Shown here piece by piece: positions 1 through 7,353 of a stretch of 64,000 nt of DNA. The stretch's first letter is position 1. Each line of letters begins with the position of its first letter. Both the position numbers and the translations under genes were made by a program. Origin of the DNA: Saprospiraceae bacterium (lineage in GTDB: Bacteria > Bacteroidota > Bacteroidia > Chitinophagales > Saprospiraceae); NCBI GenBank assembly GCA_026982695.1, contig JALSGS010000045.1, positions 248,001-312,000 on the forward strand, given 5' to 3'. The notes below the pieces were generated by a model that saw nothing but the letters and a program-made list of their open reading frames with translations, did not search any database and was not told where the DNA came from.

Positions 1-453
1 CAAGACGGAAGTCTCAGCGGTTCGACTCGCTATGGTTTGTTTGCCGTATTGGGCGCGCTGTGCTATGGCATCAATGCCAATGCCATCAAGGCATGGCTAC
101 AAGACATGTCCCCTCGCGATATCAGCATCGCGTCTTTTGTGCTCATTATCCCCTTTGGCTTGCTGATGGGTATCTACACCCAGGCATGGCAACCCCTCAG
201 TAGCCACCCTCAAGGCTGGATTTCACTGCTGTGGGTGGCATTACTAGCGCTTGGTGGCACGCTCATTGCCTCGTTTTTGTTTTTCAGCCTGGTACAACTA
301 ACTACCGCTGTTTTTGGTTCCATGACCAGCTACCTGGTACCTGTAGTAGCCGTGTTGTGGGGTTGGTTAGATGGCGAACCCATCACCTTCCACTTTTTTG
401 CTGGCATGGCACTCATTCTCATTGGGTTGTGGCTGTCGCAAAAAAACAACTGA
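1..453 (+). CDS. EamA/DMT-family transporter, C-terminal part (5' end cut by window edge)
   Basis: The frame is open from base 1, so this is the C-terminal ~150 residues of a larger membrane protein. Several hydrophobic helices are visible, including one over 'LLALGGTLIASFLFFSLV', followed by the EamA-type ending in which a 'LVPVVAVLWGWLDGEP' segment leads into a last helix 'GMALILIGLWLSQ'. EamA (drug/metabolite transporter superfamily) proteins carry ten transmembrane helices in two repeats; what is seen fits the second repeat. The substrate cannot be told. The stop codon overlaps the start of the next gene by one base (TGATG), so the genes are probably co-transcribed. A TTG at 37 is only an internal codon of the truncated frame. 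Confidence 0.8.
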   Translation, partial: QDGSLSGSTRYGLFAVLGALCYGINANAIKAWLQDMSPRDISIASFVLIIPFGLLMGIYTQAWQPLSSHPQGWISLLWVALLALGGTLIASFLFFSLVQLTTAVFGSMTSYLVPVVAVLWGWLDGEPITFHFFAGMALILIGLWLSQKNN

Positions 454-848
454 TGCAACGATTGCCTTTCGTGTATTTTGCACCGAGCCAATTGCACGGG
501 CGTGGGGTATTTACGGCCGAAAATATTGCTGAGGGCTCGCTCATAGAGATATGCCCAGTCATTGTCATGCCACGTGCACACGCTCCAATACTCGATCAAA
601 CGGGCTTGCGCGACTACTACTTCGACTGGGGCGAAGACGACGAGCAAATCGCCTTGGCACTGGGCTTTGGTTCACTATACAACCACTCAGCTCACTCAAA
701 TGCGCGATATTTGCTCGACTTCGAAATGGAAACCATCAGTATCGTGGCGATTCGCAACATCCGCGCTGGAGAGGAAATCACTGTCAATTACAACGGCGAC
801 CCCAACGATCTTTCTCCTGTCTGGTTTGAAACCGAACAACGACAATGA
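453..848 (+). CDS. SET-domain protein (putative protein lysine methyltransferase)
   Basis: 131 residues, nearly all SET domain. The start is ATG 453, which overlaps the transporter stop by one base; a longer open frame upstream only overlaps the transporter gene. SET hallmarks are present: an N-terminal 'LHGRGVFTAENIAEGSLIE' segment (the G-x-G-v-f-a pattern), 'GFGSLYNHSAHSNARY' (the N-H-S-x-x-x-N AdoMet/pseudoknot motif), and 'IRAGEEITVNYNG' (the G-E-E-(I/L)-x-x-x-Y motif). SET enzymes transfer methyl groups from AdoMet to lysines. Bacterial single-domain SET proteins are known, but their targets are mostly undefined. The stop overlaps lptC by four bases (ATGA), suggesting translational coupling. 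No post-SET zinc site is seen. Confidence 0.85.
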   Translation: MQRLPFVYFAPSQLHGRGVFTAENIAEGSLIEICPVIVMPRAHAPILDQTGLRDYYFDWGEDDEQIALALGFGSLYNHSAHSNARYLLDFEMETISIVAIRNIRAGEEITVNYNGDPNDLSPVWFETEQRQ

Positions 849-1507
849 GCAGCCCGCTATCAGATAGGCCATTGCCCCAACGCAGGCACTCATATCGAGG
901 CTTGGCCATCGTGCTGTGGAGTATGGCATTGCTTGCAAGCGCGCTCATGAGCAGCTGCGAAAAAGATATTGCTGCAGTACAACGCAACATTTCAGAAGAA
1001 GATCTGGGTAAAGAGACAGCTACCGAGGTGGTGCTCTATTACTCGGACTCAGCCATAGTTCGCATTCAAGTGGAAAGCCCGCTTATGGTGCGCTACACCG
1101 ACAAAAATCAGCCTCGCCAAGTATTTCCACAAGGTCTCACTGTTCGATTTTTTGGTCCTAACCTACAGACTTCCAGCATCCTTACGGCTGGCTATGGCAT
1201 ACGGCTCGAGCGCGAAGCACGCGTCATTTTGCGCGATAGCGTCGTTTGGAGTAGTGTGGAGGGTGAACAGCTCGAAACCGAAGAGCTCATCTGGGATGAG
1301 CAAGAAGCACTCATTTATACTGATAAATTTGTGGTCATTCGCCGACCTGGTGAAATCATCTACGGCTATGGCTTTGAAGCCACTCAAGACTTCGATCAAG
1401 CACGCATCAAAGCTATAGAAGGACGCGTGCAAGTAGTACCACCTGCACCAGCCGATGCCCCCAAAAGACAACCTACTCGTAAGCAATCTGGCAAGGCGAT
1501 GCAGTAG
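845..1507 (+). CDS. lptC: LPS export ABC transporter periplasmic protein LptC (lipoprotein)
   Basis: 220 residues. After a basic N-terminus there is a hydrophobic helix ending in a lipobox-like 'LMSSC' (Cys 38), so it is probably a lipoprotein or a single-span membrane protein. The rest is the LptC-type beta-jellyroll: repeated strands such as 'SDSAIVRIQVESPLM', 'LTVRFFG', 'ILTAGYGIRLEREARVILRDSVVW' (shown here only by its ends), and 'LIWDEQEALIYTDKFV'. LptC bridges the LptB2FG transporter and LptA in lipopolysaccharide export. In Bacteroidota lptC is often followed by a CNNM-type membrane protein gene, as here after 26 bases. The last 20 residues are Pro/Lys-rich and probably disordered. Confidence 0.85.
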   Translation: MSSPLSDRPLPQRRHSYRGLAIVLWSMALLASALMSSCEKDIAAVQRNISEEDLGKETATEVVLYYSDSAIVRIQVESPLMVRYTDKNQPRQVFPQGLTVRFFGPNLQTSSILTAGYGIRLEREARVILRDSVVWSSVEGEQLETEELIWDEQEALIYTDKFVVIRRPGEIIYGYGFEATQDFDQARIKAIEGRVQVVPPAPADAPKRQPTRKQSGKAMQ

Positions 1508-1533
1508 TATTTGCATTTGGAAAATCACGCTTC

Positions 1534-2793
1534 ATGGGCTTATTGATCGCAATTGTCATATCGTTACTACTTTCTGCACTGTTTAGCGGCACTGAAATCG
1601 CTTTCCTTTCGGCCAACCGCCTGGTTATCGAGCTAAAAAAGAACAATGGCTCGCGTCGTGCCGCCATCTTGGCCAGCTTCTACCAAAAGCCCTCCGAGTT
1701 TTTAGGCATCCTGCTGGTAGGCAATAACATCGCCTTAGTCGTCTTCACTACACTCATGACTGTACCCATCACGCACATACTACAAGCCATGGGCATACAG
1801 GGCGGCGTATGGCTGGGCTTACTCAATACCGTCATCATCACATTGATTGTCCTGGTGTTTGGCGAGTTTTTGCCCAAGACAATTTTTCGCCTCTTTGCCG
1901 ACCCATTGCTATTTAGCTTGGCGTGGCCCTTGAAAGTGATCAGTATCCTCCTGTCTTTGCCAGCACGCTTGATGACAGGCACCGCCGAACGGCTGCTGCG
2001 CCTGTTGTTCAAAGCACCCCAAAACACCGATTCAGACCTTTTCACGCGCCTCGACCTGGAACACTTCATCAAATCGACACGCCCCGATAACGAAGAAGAG
2101 ATCGACACTGAAATTTTTGAAAAAGCCTTGTACTTGCGCGAGGTACGCGTCGATAAAGGTATGGTACCTCGACCCGAGGTAATAGGTATCGACGTCAATG
2201 AGTCTATCGACGAACTCATTAAACTGTTTCGCCAAAGCAAACACTCGCGCATTATCGTATATGATGGCGACATCGACCATGTATTGGGCTATGTGCACCA
2301 TCAACAATTGTGGAAAAAACCCAAATCGATACGGCAAGTAATCATGGAAATGCCATTCGTACCCGAAAGTATGCGCGTACTCGACCTGCTCAATATCTTC
2401 ATCAAAAACCATCAGAGTATCGCCTGTGTAGTCGATGAATTTGGCAGCACAGCTGGCATTATTACTTTAGAGGATGTACTTGAAGAAATCTTCGGCGAAA
2501 TTGAAGACGAACACGATGTGGAAGATCACATAGAAGAGACACTCGCTCCAGGTATCTATCGCTTTTCTGGCCGCCTCGAACTCGACTACCTCATGGAAAA
2601 ATATCCTGAGCTGCACTTCCCCGAAGGCGAATACCACACACTAAGTGGATACCTGGTGATGACCACAGGACAAATACCCGAAGAAGGAGACGTGATCGAA
2701 CTGGGTGCATATCGCTTTACCATCGAGAAAGTAAGTGACACCAAAATCGAGCTGGTGCGCATCGAAAAGCTCGAACCACAACCCGAACACTGA
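1534..2793 (+). CDS. CNNM/CorC-family membrane protein (DUF21 - CBS pair - CorC_HlyC domain)
   Basis: 419 residues. The DUF21/CNNM membrane domain fills about residues 1-190, with the signature 'LFSGTEIAFLSANR' near the N-terminus and 'VFGEFLPKTIFR' in the third helix region. A CBS-domain pair follows (about 195-330, including 'MVPRPEV' and 'GSTAGIITLEDVLEEIFGEI'), then a C-terminal CorC_HlyC/transporter-associated domain (about 335-415). Proteins of this kind were long labelled hemolysins; related ones act in Mg2+/Co2+ efflux or transport, and ATP-type ligands bind the CBS pair. It is the same family as gldE at 26120 but lacks the gldE context. It is probably in the lptC operon, with hutI 39 bases downstream. 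Confidence 0.88.
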   Translation: MGLLIAIVISLLLSALFSGTEIAFLSANRLVIELKKNNGSRRAAILASFYQKPSEFLGILLVGNNIALVVFTTLMTVPITHILQAMGIQGGVWLGLLNTVIITLIVLVFGEFLPKTIFRLFADPLLFSLAWPLKVISILLSLPARLMTGTAERLLRLLFKAPQNTDSDLFTRLDLEHFIKSTRPDNEEEIDTEIFEKALYLREVRVDKGMVPRPEVIGIDVNESIDELIKLFRQSKHSRIIVYDGDIDHVLGYVHHQQLWKKPKSIRQVIMEMPFVPESMRVLDLLNIFIKNHQSIACVVDEFGSTAGIITLEDVLEEIFGEIEDEHDVEDHIEETLAPGIYRFSGRLELDYLMEKYPELHFPEGEYHTLSGYLVMTTGQIPEEGDVIELGAYRFTIEKVSDTKIELVRIEKLEPQPEH

Positions 2794-2832
2794 TTCCCTT
2801 TTTGCTTTCGCAAAACAAAACCGATCCTTTCC

Positions 2833-4080
2833 ATGTCTGAAAGCTTGTTGATCCATCACATTGGCTGCCTCGTCAGTGCACCTGCCGCTGCCACTCCTTT
2901 GTCAGGGAATCAGCAGGGGCAGATAGAGACCCACGAAGATGTCTGGATACTCATCGAAGACGGACACATTCAACGCATTGGTTCCATGCACGAGCCATTG
3001 CCCCGCACCCAACACACCTACCACGCACAAGGCGGCATGGTACTACCGGCTTTCGTCGACTCACACACACACTTAGTGTTTGCGGCAAGCCGCGAGGGTG
3101 AATTCGTCGATCGCATCCGAGGCTTGAGTTATCAGGAAATTGCGCAGCGCGGTGGCGGCATCATCAACTCAGCAAAAAAACTCCGACAAACCGACGAGCA
3201 GCAGCTATTCGAACAAGCCCTCGAACGCATCTATCAGCTCATCCACTTGGGCACGGGCGCGCTCGAAATCAAGAGTGGCTACGGCCTCAATGCCGAAGCT
3301 GAATTGAAGATGCTGCGCGTCATCCGCCGCCTCAAAGAAGCCGTACCCATCCCCATTAAGGCTACTTTCTTGGGCGCACACGCCCTGCCTCCCGAATACG
3401 TCAACCAGCGCAAAGCCTACTTGCGCCTTATCGAAAAGGAGATGCTACCGCGCATTGCCGAACAAGGATTAGCCGACTACATGGACGTCTTTTGCGAGCA
3501 GGTGGCTTTTACTGCCTCTGAAACCGACCGCCTTTTGGATGCTGCCGCCCGTTACGGCCTCAAGGCCAAGATCCACACCAACCAGTTTCACAGCATGGGA
3601 GGTATAGAAGTAGCCGTAAAACACCAAGCCCGATCGGTCGACCATCTTGAAGTAGTAGCGCCCCATGAAATCGAACTGCTGGCACAACATCGCACTACTA
3701 TTGCCACCTTACTTCCCTCAGCCCCCTTTTTCCTCAACGATCCCTATCCACCTGCCCGCCGCCTCATCGATGCAGGAGTACCCCTGGCACTGGCCAGCGA
3801 CTACAACCCCGGCTCTTCGCCGTCGGGCAACATGTGGTTGGTGTGGGCGCTGGCGTGTATCAAAATGCGCATGCTACCCCAGGAAGCACTCGTAGCCGCC
3901 ACGCTCAATGGCGCCCATGCCATCGACTTGGATACTTCTCTAGGCAGCCTCCAGCCGGGTAAACGCGCCCACCTGATTATCACTCGGCCTGCACCCCATC
4001 TAGCTTACTTCCCCTACGCCTTCGGGCAGAACCACGTACAGGCAGTATATGTAGGCAACAAGTGGTTTAAAACACATTAG
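2833..4080 (+). CDS. hutI: Imidazolonepropionase
   Basis: 415 residues, the usual length for HutI. It hydrolyses 4-imidazolone-5-propionate to N-formimino-L-glutamate, the third step of histidine degradation. Amidohydrolase metal ligands are visible: 'DSHTHLVF' near residue 80 (H-x-H), 'KSGYGL', 'KIHTNQF' near residue 253, and a 'LASDYNPGS' motif near residue 322. The start is ATG 2833; the hairpin TTTTGC-TTTC-GCAAAA lies 18 bases upstream (2800-2815). No other hut genes are in the window, so the rest of the pathway must lie elsewhere. The gene ends just before a hairpin terminator that it shares with the convergent gene. Confidence 0.95.
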   Translation: MSESLLIHHIGCLVSAPAAATPLSGNQQGQIETHEDVWILIEDGHIQRIGSMHEPLPRTQHTYHAQGGMVLPAFVDSHTHLVFAASREGEFVDRIRGLSYQEIAQRGGGIINSAKKLRQTDEQQLFEQALERIYQLIHLGTGALEIKSGYGLNAEAELKMLRVIRRLKEAVPIPIKATFLGAHALPPEYVNQRKAYLRLIEKEMLPRIAEQGLADYMDVFCEQVAFTASETDRLLDAAARYGLKAKIHTNQFHSMGGIEVAVKHQARSVDHLEVVAPHEIELLAQHRTTIATLLPSAPFFLNDPYPPARRLIDAGVPLALASDYNPGSSPSGNMWLVWALACIKMRMLPQEALVAATLNGAHAIDLDTSLGSLQPGKRAHLIITRPAPHLAYFPYAFGQNHVQAVYVGNKWFKTH

Positions 4081-4100
4081 CCCATGAGCCTAGGTGAAAA

Positions 4101-4129
4101 AGAAGAGGCGACCCGAAAGTCACCTCTTC
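4101..4129 (-). terminator. Rho-independent terminator between convergent genes
   Basis: An 11-bp stem pairs 4102-4112 with 4119-4129 (one mismatch) around a 6-base loop. Read on the minus strand it is followed by TTTTT, the classic intrinsic terminator, placed 55 bases after the stop of the minus-strand T9SS gene. On the plus strand it lies 22 bases after hutI but is followed by C residues, so it works best for the minus strand. Confidence 0.7.
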
Positions 4130-4184
4130 ACCCCCCATGATGAGCCTTGCCTCATACATATCCGGTAAACAAACTAATGCGATC

Positions 4185-7016
4185 CTATTCTATGCGCACA
4201 AACCTGCCTACACTGGTCTGGCCTCTCGATTCGATAGCGCGCAGTACATACATACCTTGGGTCAGATCGCGTACATCGACCGCCAACGGCTGCTCAGCTC
4301 TTGAAACAGTAGCCGACCACTGCCGTATCACTTCACCCGTGGTTGCCACTACCTGCAACTTATAGGCCCCTTCGGGTAATGCTACGTAGAGTACCTCACT
4401 GACAGGGTTAGGACGCAACAGCATCGCCCAGTTATCAGCCGACTTTATGGTATCCAAAGGACCTCCTACCGGATCAGGATTTTGCGGGCAAGGGCCTGGC
4501 GTCCACTCAACTACATAGTGAGACCAAGCAAAGCAGGCATTGTAATAGGTCACCCCATCACAGCCACAAACTGGATCATATACCAATACACACGCATCTG
4601 GTGGCGTGATTGTCGGATCCACGCATCCTGGTACTGGACAAGGACCAGGCGTGTAATAAGTGACCCCACTCCACAATATGGCAGCACAAGCGTTGAAATA
4701 CGTCACCCCATTACAACCACAGACTGGGTCATAGACATTCGGGCAAATACCAGTAGGCACGATTAAGCTGGAATCTACGCAATCTTGAGGGCAAGGGCCA
4801 GGTGTGTAGCTCGTCACGCCATGCCAATTAGTGGCAATACAGGCATTGTCGTAGGTTACCCCATCGCAACCACATACAGGATCATATTCGAGCGGGCAAT
4901 ATATAGCTGTATTAATCAAGTCCGGATCGATGCAGGGCTCGGCACACTCCAGCACCACTTCGATCCATACGTGACAGCACCAGCCCGACTGTTCGTCCAA
5001 AAGCAATACCTTGATGGGGATCACATCGTCGGGTTGTCCGCCCATCAGTTGTAAGGAAAAACAAGTCGGACTACCTGCCCAAGCGATCATGTCGGGCACA
5101 ATGGTAATGCCTGGTGTCTGCACTTCGAGCAAAACGACTGTAGGTGTTTGCGTGCCACTACTGTACACACAGAGATTAGGTATCGACCACGAGCCGTCGG
5201 ATAGGCAAACCACCTCATCTGCACCTGTCACTACGGCACAATCGCCACATTCGAGCTCCATTTCGTCTGGGCACACTTCGACCAGCTCATCGCCAATAGC
5301 TATGAGCCAAGCCCATGTAACTACTACGGGCGAAGTGGCGCCATTCACTTTTAGGCACAGGAAGAAAGGTGGCAATGGACCTTGCGGCATAGGACCATCT
5401 TGCCACTCTATGCGTACTTCTTGTGGAGAAAGAAAATGTGCTACCCACTGCCCCCCACCATCAAAGCTGCCGAAGACTGCATTTGGATCGCTAAGGCGAA
5501 ACACCAACCCGTAAAAATCCGTGAAACACGAATTGTTTACTGGTGTAAACTCATAGCAACAGTCATCGGGCACTGCGCCTGTGTTGGTAGGTAACGGAAC
5601 CGTAGCAGTCACTAACACATCGAGGCTGTCGCACACATCTATGGTGGGCGGAGGCACGCAATGCTCAAAGCGACAACACTCTTCGCCATCGCTGATGAAG
5701 ATAAACGTAAAACACCATTCATCATCGTTAGGCGGCAGCGCGCTGGCCAAGGTCGTAGTGAAGGGTCCTGCAGTAGTACCTGGAGCAATGGGAAACAACC
5801 CTGGATAGTTATTCGGTGAGAAGTATTGCGGCGAAGCCGAAACTCCCGCAGGTAAGTCTGTAAGCAAAAAGGACGTAACCGACTGGCTACTGGTGTTGGT
5901 CAAGAAGAAAGTATAGGTCCATTGTTGGCCTCCCGTCACGCAAGGCCCACTCGTTAATGTATCTTCCAGTACCTGGCCACAAGTATCTGCCGGCACCGGG
6001 CAAACACCAATATCTATGTCTAACTCTGTAGGCGGCCCACACAACGGCAGCGAATCGGGCCCAAAATAGTAAGATGAATCAGTGCTCACTACCCATCCCG
6101 GATCGGAATTGGTGTAGATGCTATTACTGCACGCTTTAGACCCGCTAAAAGATGTGCACCCATTCTCATCGGTAGTATGCACCTGACTCAAAATTATATT
6201 GGGCGGATATGGGCAATTGATGCTGTGAAAAACCGGCCAGTCTTCCATAGGCGGCTCACCAGGATCGCGAAATCCATTGCAGTTCAGATCCTGGAACACG
6301 CAGACCGTAAATAGCCACTTCGGAAGATTGTTGCCAAATATGAGGCCTTCATAATACCCACCTGGTGTCACTTGTATATCATGCCATGATGGATTTTGCG
6401 GGTAGGTTTGTACCCAGCCCGGTCGGAGCAATTCTTCCACGCGATAGGTGGCCGGAGCAGGCACGACGAGGTTCAAGCACGAATCAGTGGTGTAGACCGT
6501 ATCGGTCACGCCCGTTTGTAAATTGGTAATAAGAATTGGCCAGCTGGGGATGATGGGTTCATCTGCCTCCCAAATACCATTGCAGTTGATGTCTTCCCAT
6601 TTGCAAATAAACAAGGTAGCGGTGGGTGGTGTAGTGAGCACCACGCCAAAGTCCAATGATGCTACATTTTGACCAGGCACTACCATAAGTGAATATCCAC
6701 CACTAAGCGGATAGGTCTGATCGTAACCTGGCATGACGTTGAGCAGCAACAAGACGGAATGAGGCGCTCCCGTTGGCAACGCCACAGCGATGTCGTAACA
6801 TCCAGTACTGTCAGTAGTCACAATTTCGGAGGTACCTGTTGTCAAATCCGTAAACAAGATCTCCCATCCTGGTAGGGTAGGCTCGCCTGGATCGCGCTGG
6901 TGATTGGCGTTTACATCTTCAAACACACATCCTGTAAGGTGAACAGTAGGAGATTGGGCCAAGAGAAAGGTAGCGCCTTGCCATAACAGACCCAGCAAAA
7001 GTAAGTATTTGTTCAT
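4185..7016 (-). CDS. T9SS-secreted protein with SdrD-like modules and three Kazal-like modules
   Basis: 943 residues with a signal peptide ('MNKYLLLLGLLWQGATFLLAQ'-type, given here in outline). Three SdrD/SpaA-like modules follow (about 28-340), each opening with a Ca-binding-like loop such as 'FEDVNANHQRDPGEP', 'WEDINCNGIWEADEP' and 'FQDLNCNGFRDPGEP'. The middle is a beta-sandwich region rich in paired cysteines. At about 700-845 there are three tandem Kazal-like repeats of ~48 residues, each with 'YDPVCGC(D/N)GVTY(D/F/Y)NAC'. The end is a T9SS type A sorting domain ('RPNPVSEVLYV', 'GMYVLRA', ending 'VGRFVRIE'). By family knowledge it is exported through the T9SS and either anchored or released. 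Kazal modules inhibit serine proteases, so a role in protease inhibition is an inference. It stands alone between two plus-strand units. Confidence 0.85.
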   Translation of the reverse strand: MNKYLLLLGLLWQGATFLLAQSPTVHLTGCVFEDVNANHQRDPGEPTLPGWEILFTDLTTGTSEIVTTDSTGCYDIAVALPTGAPHSVLLLLNVMPGYDQTYPLSGGYSLMVVPGQNVASLDFGVVLTTPPTATLFICKWEDINCNGIWEADEPIIPSWPILITNLQTGVTDTVYTTDSCLNLVVPAPATYRVEELLRPGWVQTYPQNPSWHDIQVTPGGYYEGLIFGNNLPKWLFTVCVFQDLNCNGFRDPGEPPMEDWPVFHSINCPYPPNIILSQVHTTDENGCTSFSGSKACSNSIYTNSDPGWVVSTDSSYYFGPDSLPLCGPPTELDIDIGVCPVPADTCGQVLEDTLTSGPCVTGGQQWTYTFFLTNTSSQSVTSFLLTDLPAGVSASPQYFSPNNYPGLFPIAPGTTAGPFTTTLASALPPNDDEWCFTFIFISDGEECCRFEHCVPPPTIDVCDSLDVLVTATVPLPTNTGAVPDDCCYEFTPVNNSCFTDFYGLVFRLSDPNAVFGSFDGGGQWVAHFLSPQEVRIEWQDGPMPQGPLPPFFLCLKVNGATSPVVVTWAWLIAIGDELVEVCPDEMELECGDCAVVTGADEVVCLSDGSWSIPNLCVYSSGTQTPTVVLLEVQTPGITIVPDMIAWAGSPTCFSLQLMGGQPDDVIPIKVLLLDEQSGWCCHVWIEVVLECAEPCIDPDLINTAIYCPLEYDPVCGCDGVTYDNACIATNWHGVTSYTPGPCPQDCVDSSLIVPTGICPNVYDPVCGCNGVTYFNACAAILWSGVTYYTPGPCPVPGCVDPTITPPDACVLVYDPVCGCDGVTYYNACFAWSHYVVEWTPGPCPQNPDPVGGPLDTIKSADNWAMLLRPNPVSEVLYVALPEGAYKLQVVATTGEVIRQWSATVSRAEQPLAVDVRDLTQGMYVLRAIESRGQTSVGRFVRIE

Positions 7017-7353
7017 AGTGCTTTAGGTTTATGTGAGACAAAATAGGTGTTCACCTGCTGGGTACTCAAAAGAGAATGGCAATCAAAAAGATAGACACAA
7101 TACTACATCGGGTAGGTTGGCTTGCGAGGTAGTTCAATACCTAATGAGGTAGGCAAAAGAGATTCGCACACTTAACTTAATAGAACAGTTCTCTCACCCT
7201 AACGCTTGCGCATTCAAAATACGTGATATTTCATTAATAATCAACGACTAACTTGCATGCTATCAATACATCTATGGCCTGACACATCTATTATGCCCTA
7301 TTTGTGCTCTTTTTGAGAAAATTTTTCTTTTTTCATGCCCCAAAATCGAGTGC
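7017..7353. other. Intergenic region between divergent genes
   Basis: 337 bases upstream of both the minus-strand T9SS gene and plus-strand ligA. It is AT-rich, especially near ligA ('aaaatttttcttttttc'). A short element repeats GAGGTAG and can pair with TACCT between the copies (about 7131-7155). I found no tRNA-like fold, no convincing open frame and no TAnnTTTG promoter box on either strand; it presumably holds both promoters. Confidence 0.5.

Noticed and set aside
231-452. An upstream extension of the SET-domain frame
   Set aside because: It runs inside the transporter gene in another frame; ATG 453 overlaps the transporter stop and fits the SET start.
1680-2273. A 197-residue antisense open frame over the CNNM gene
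   Set aside because: It is a shadow of the real gene: Ser/Arg-rich, no family features, and fully covered on the other strand.
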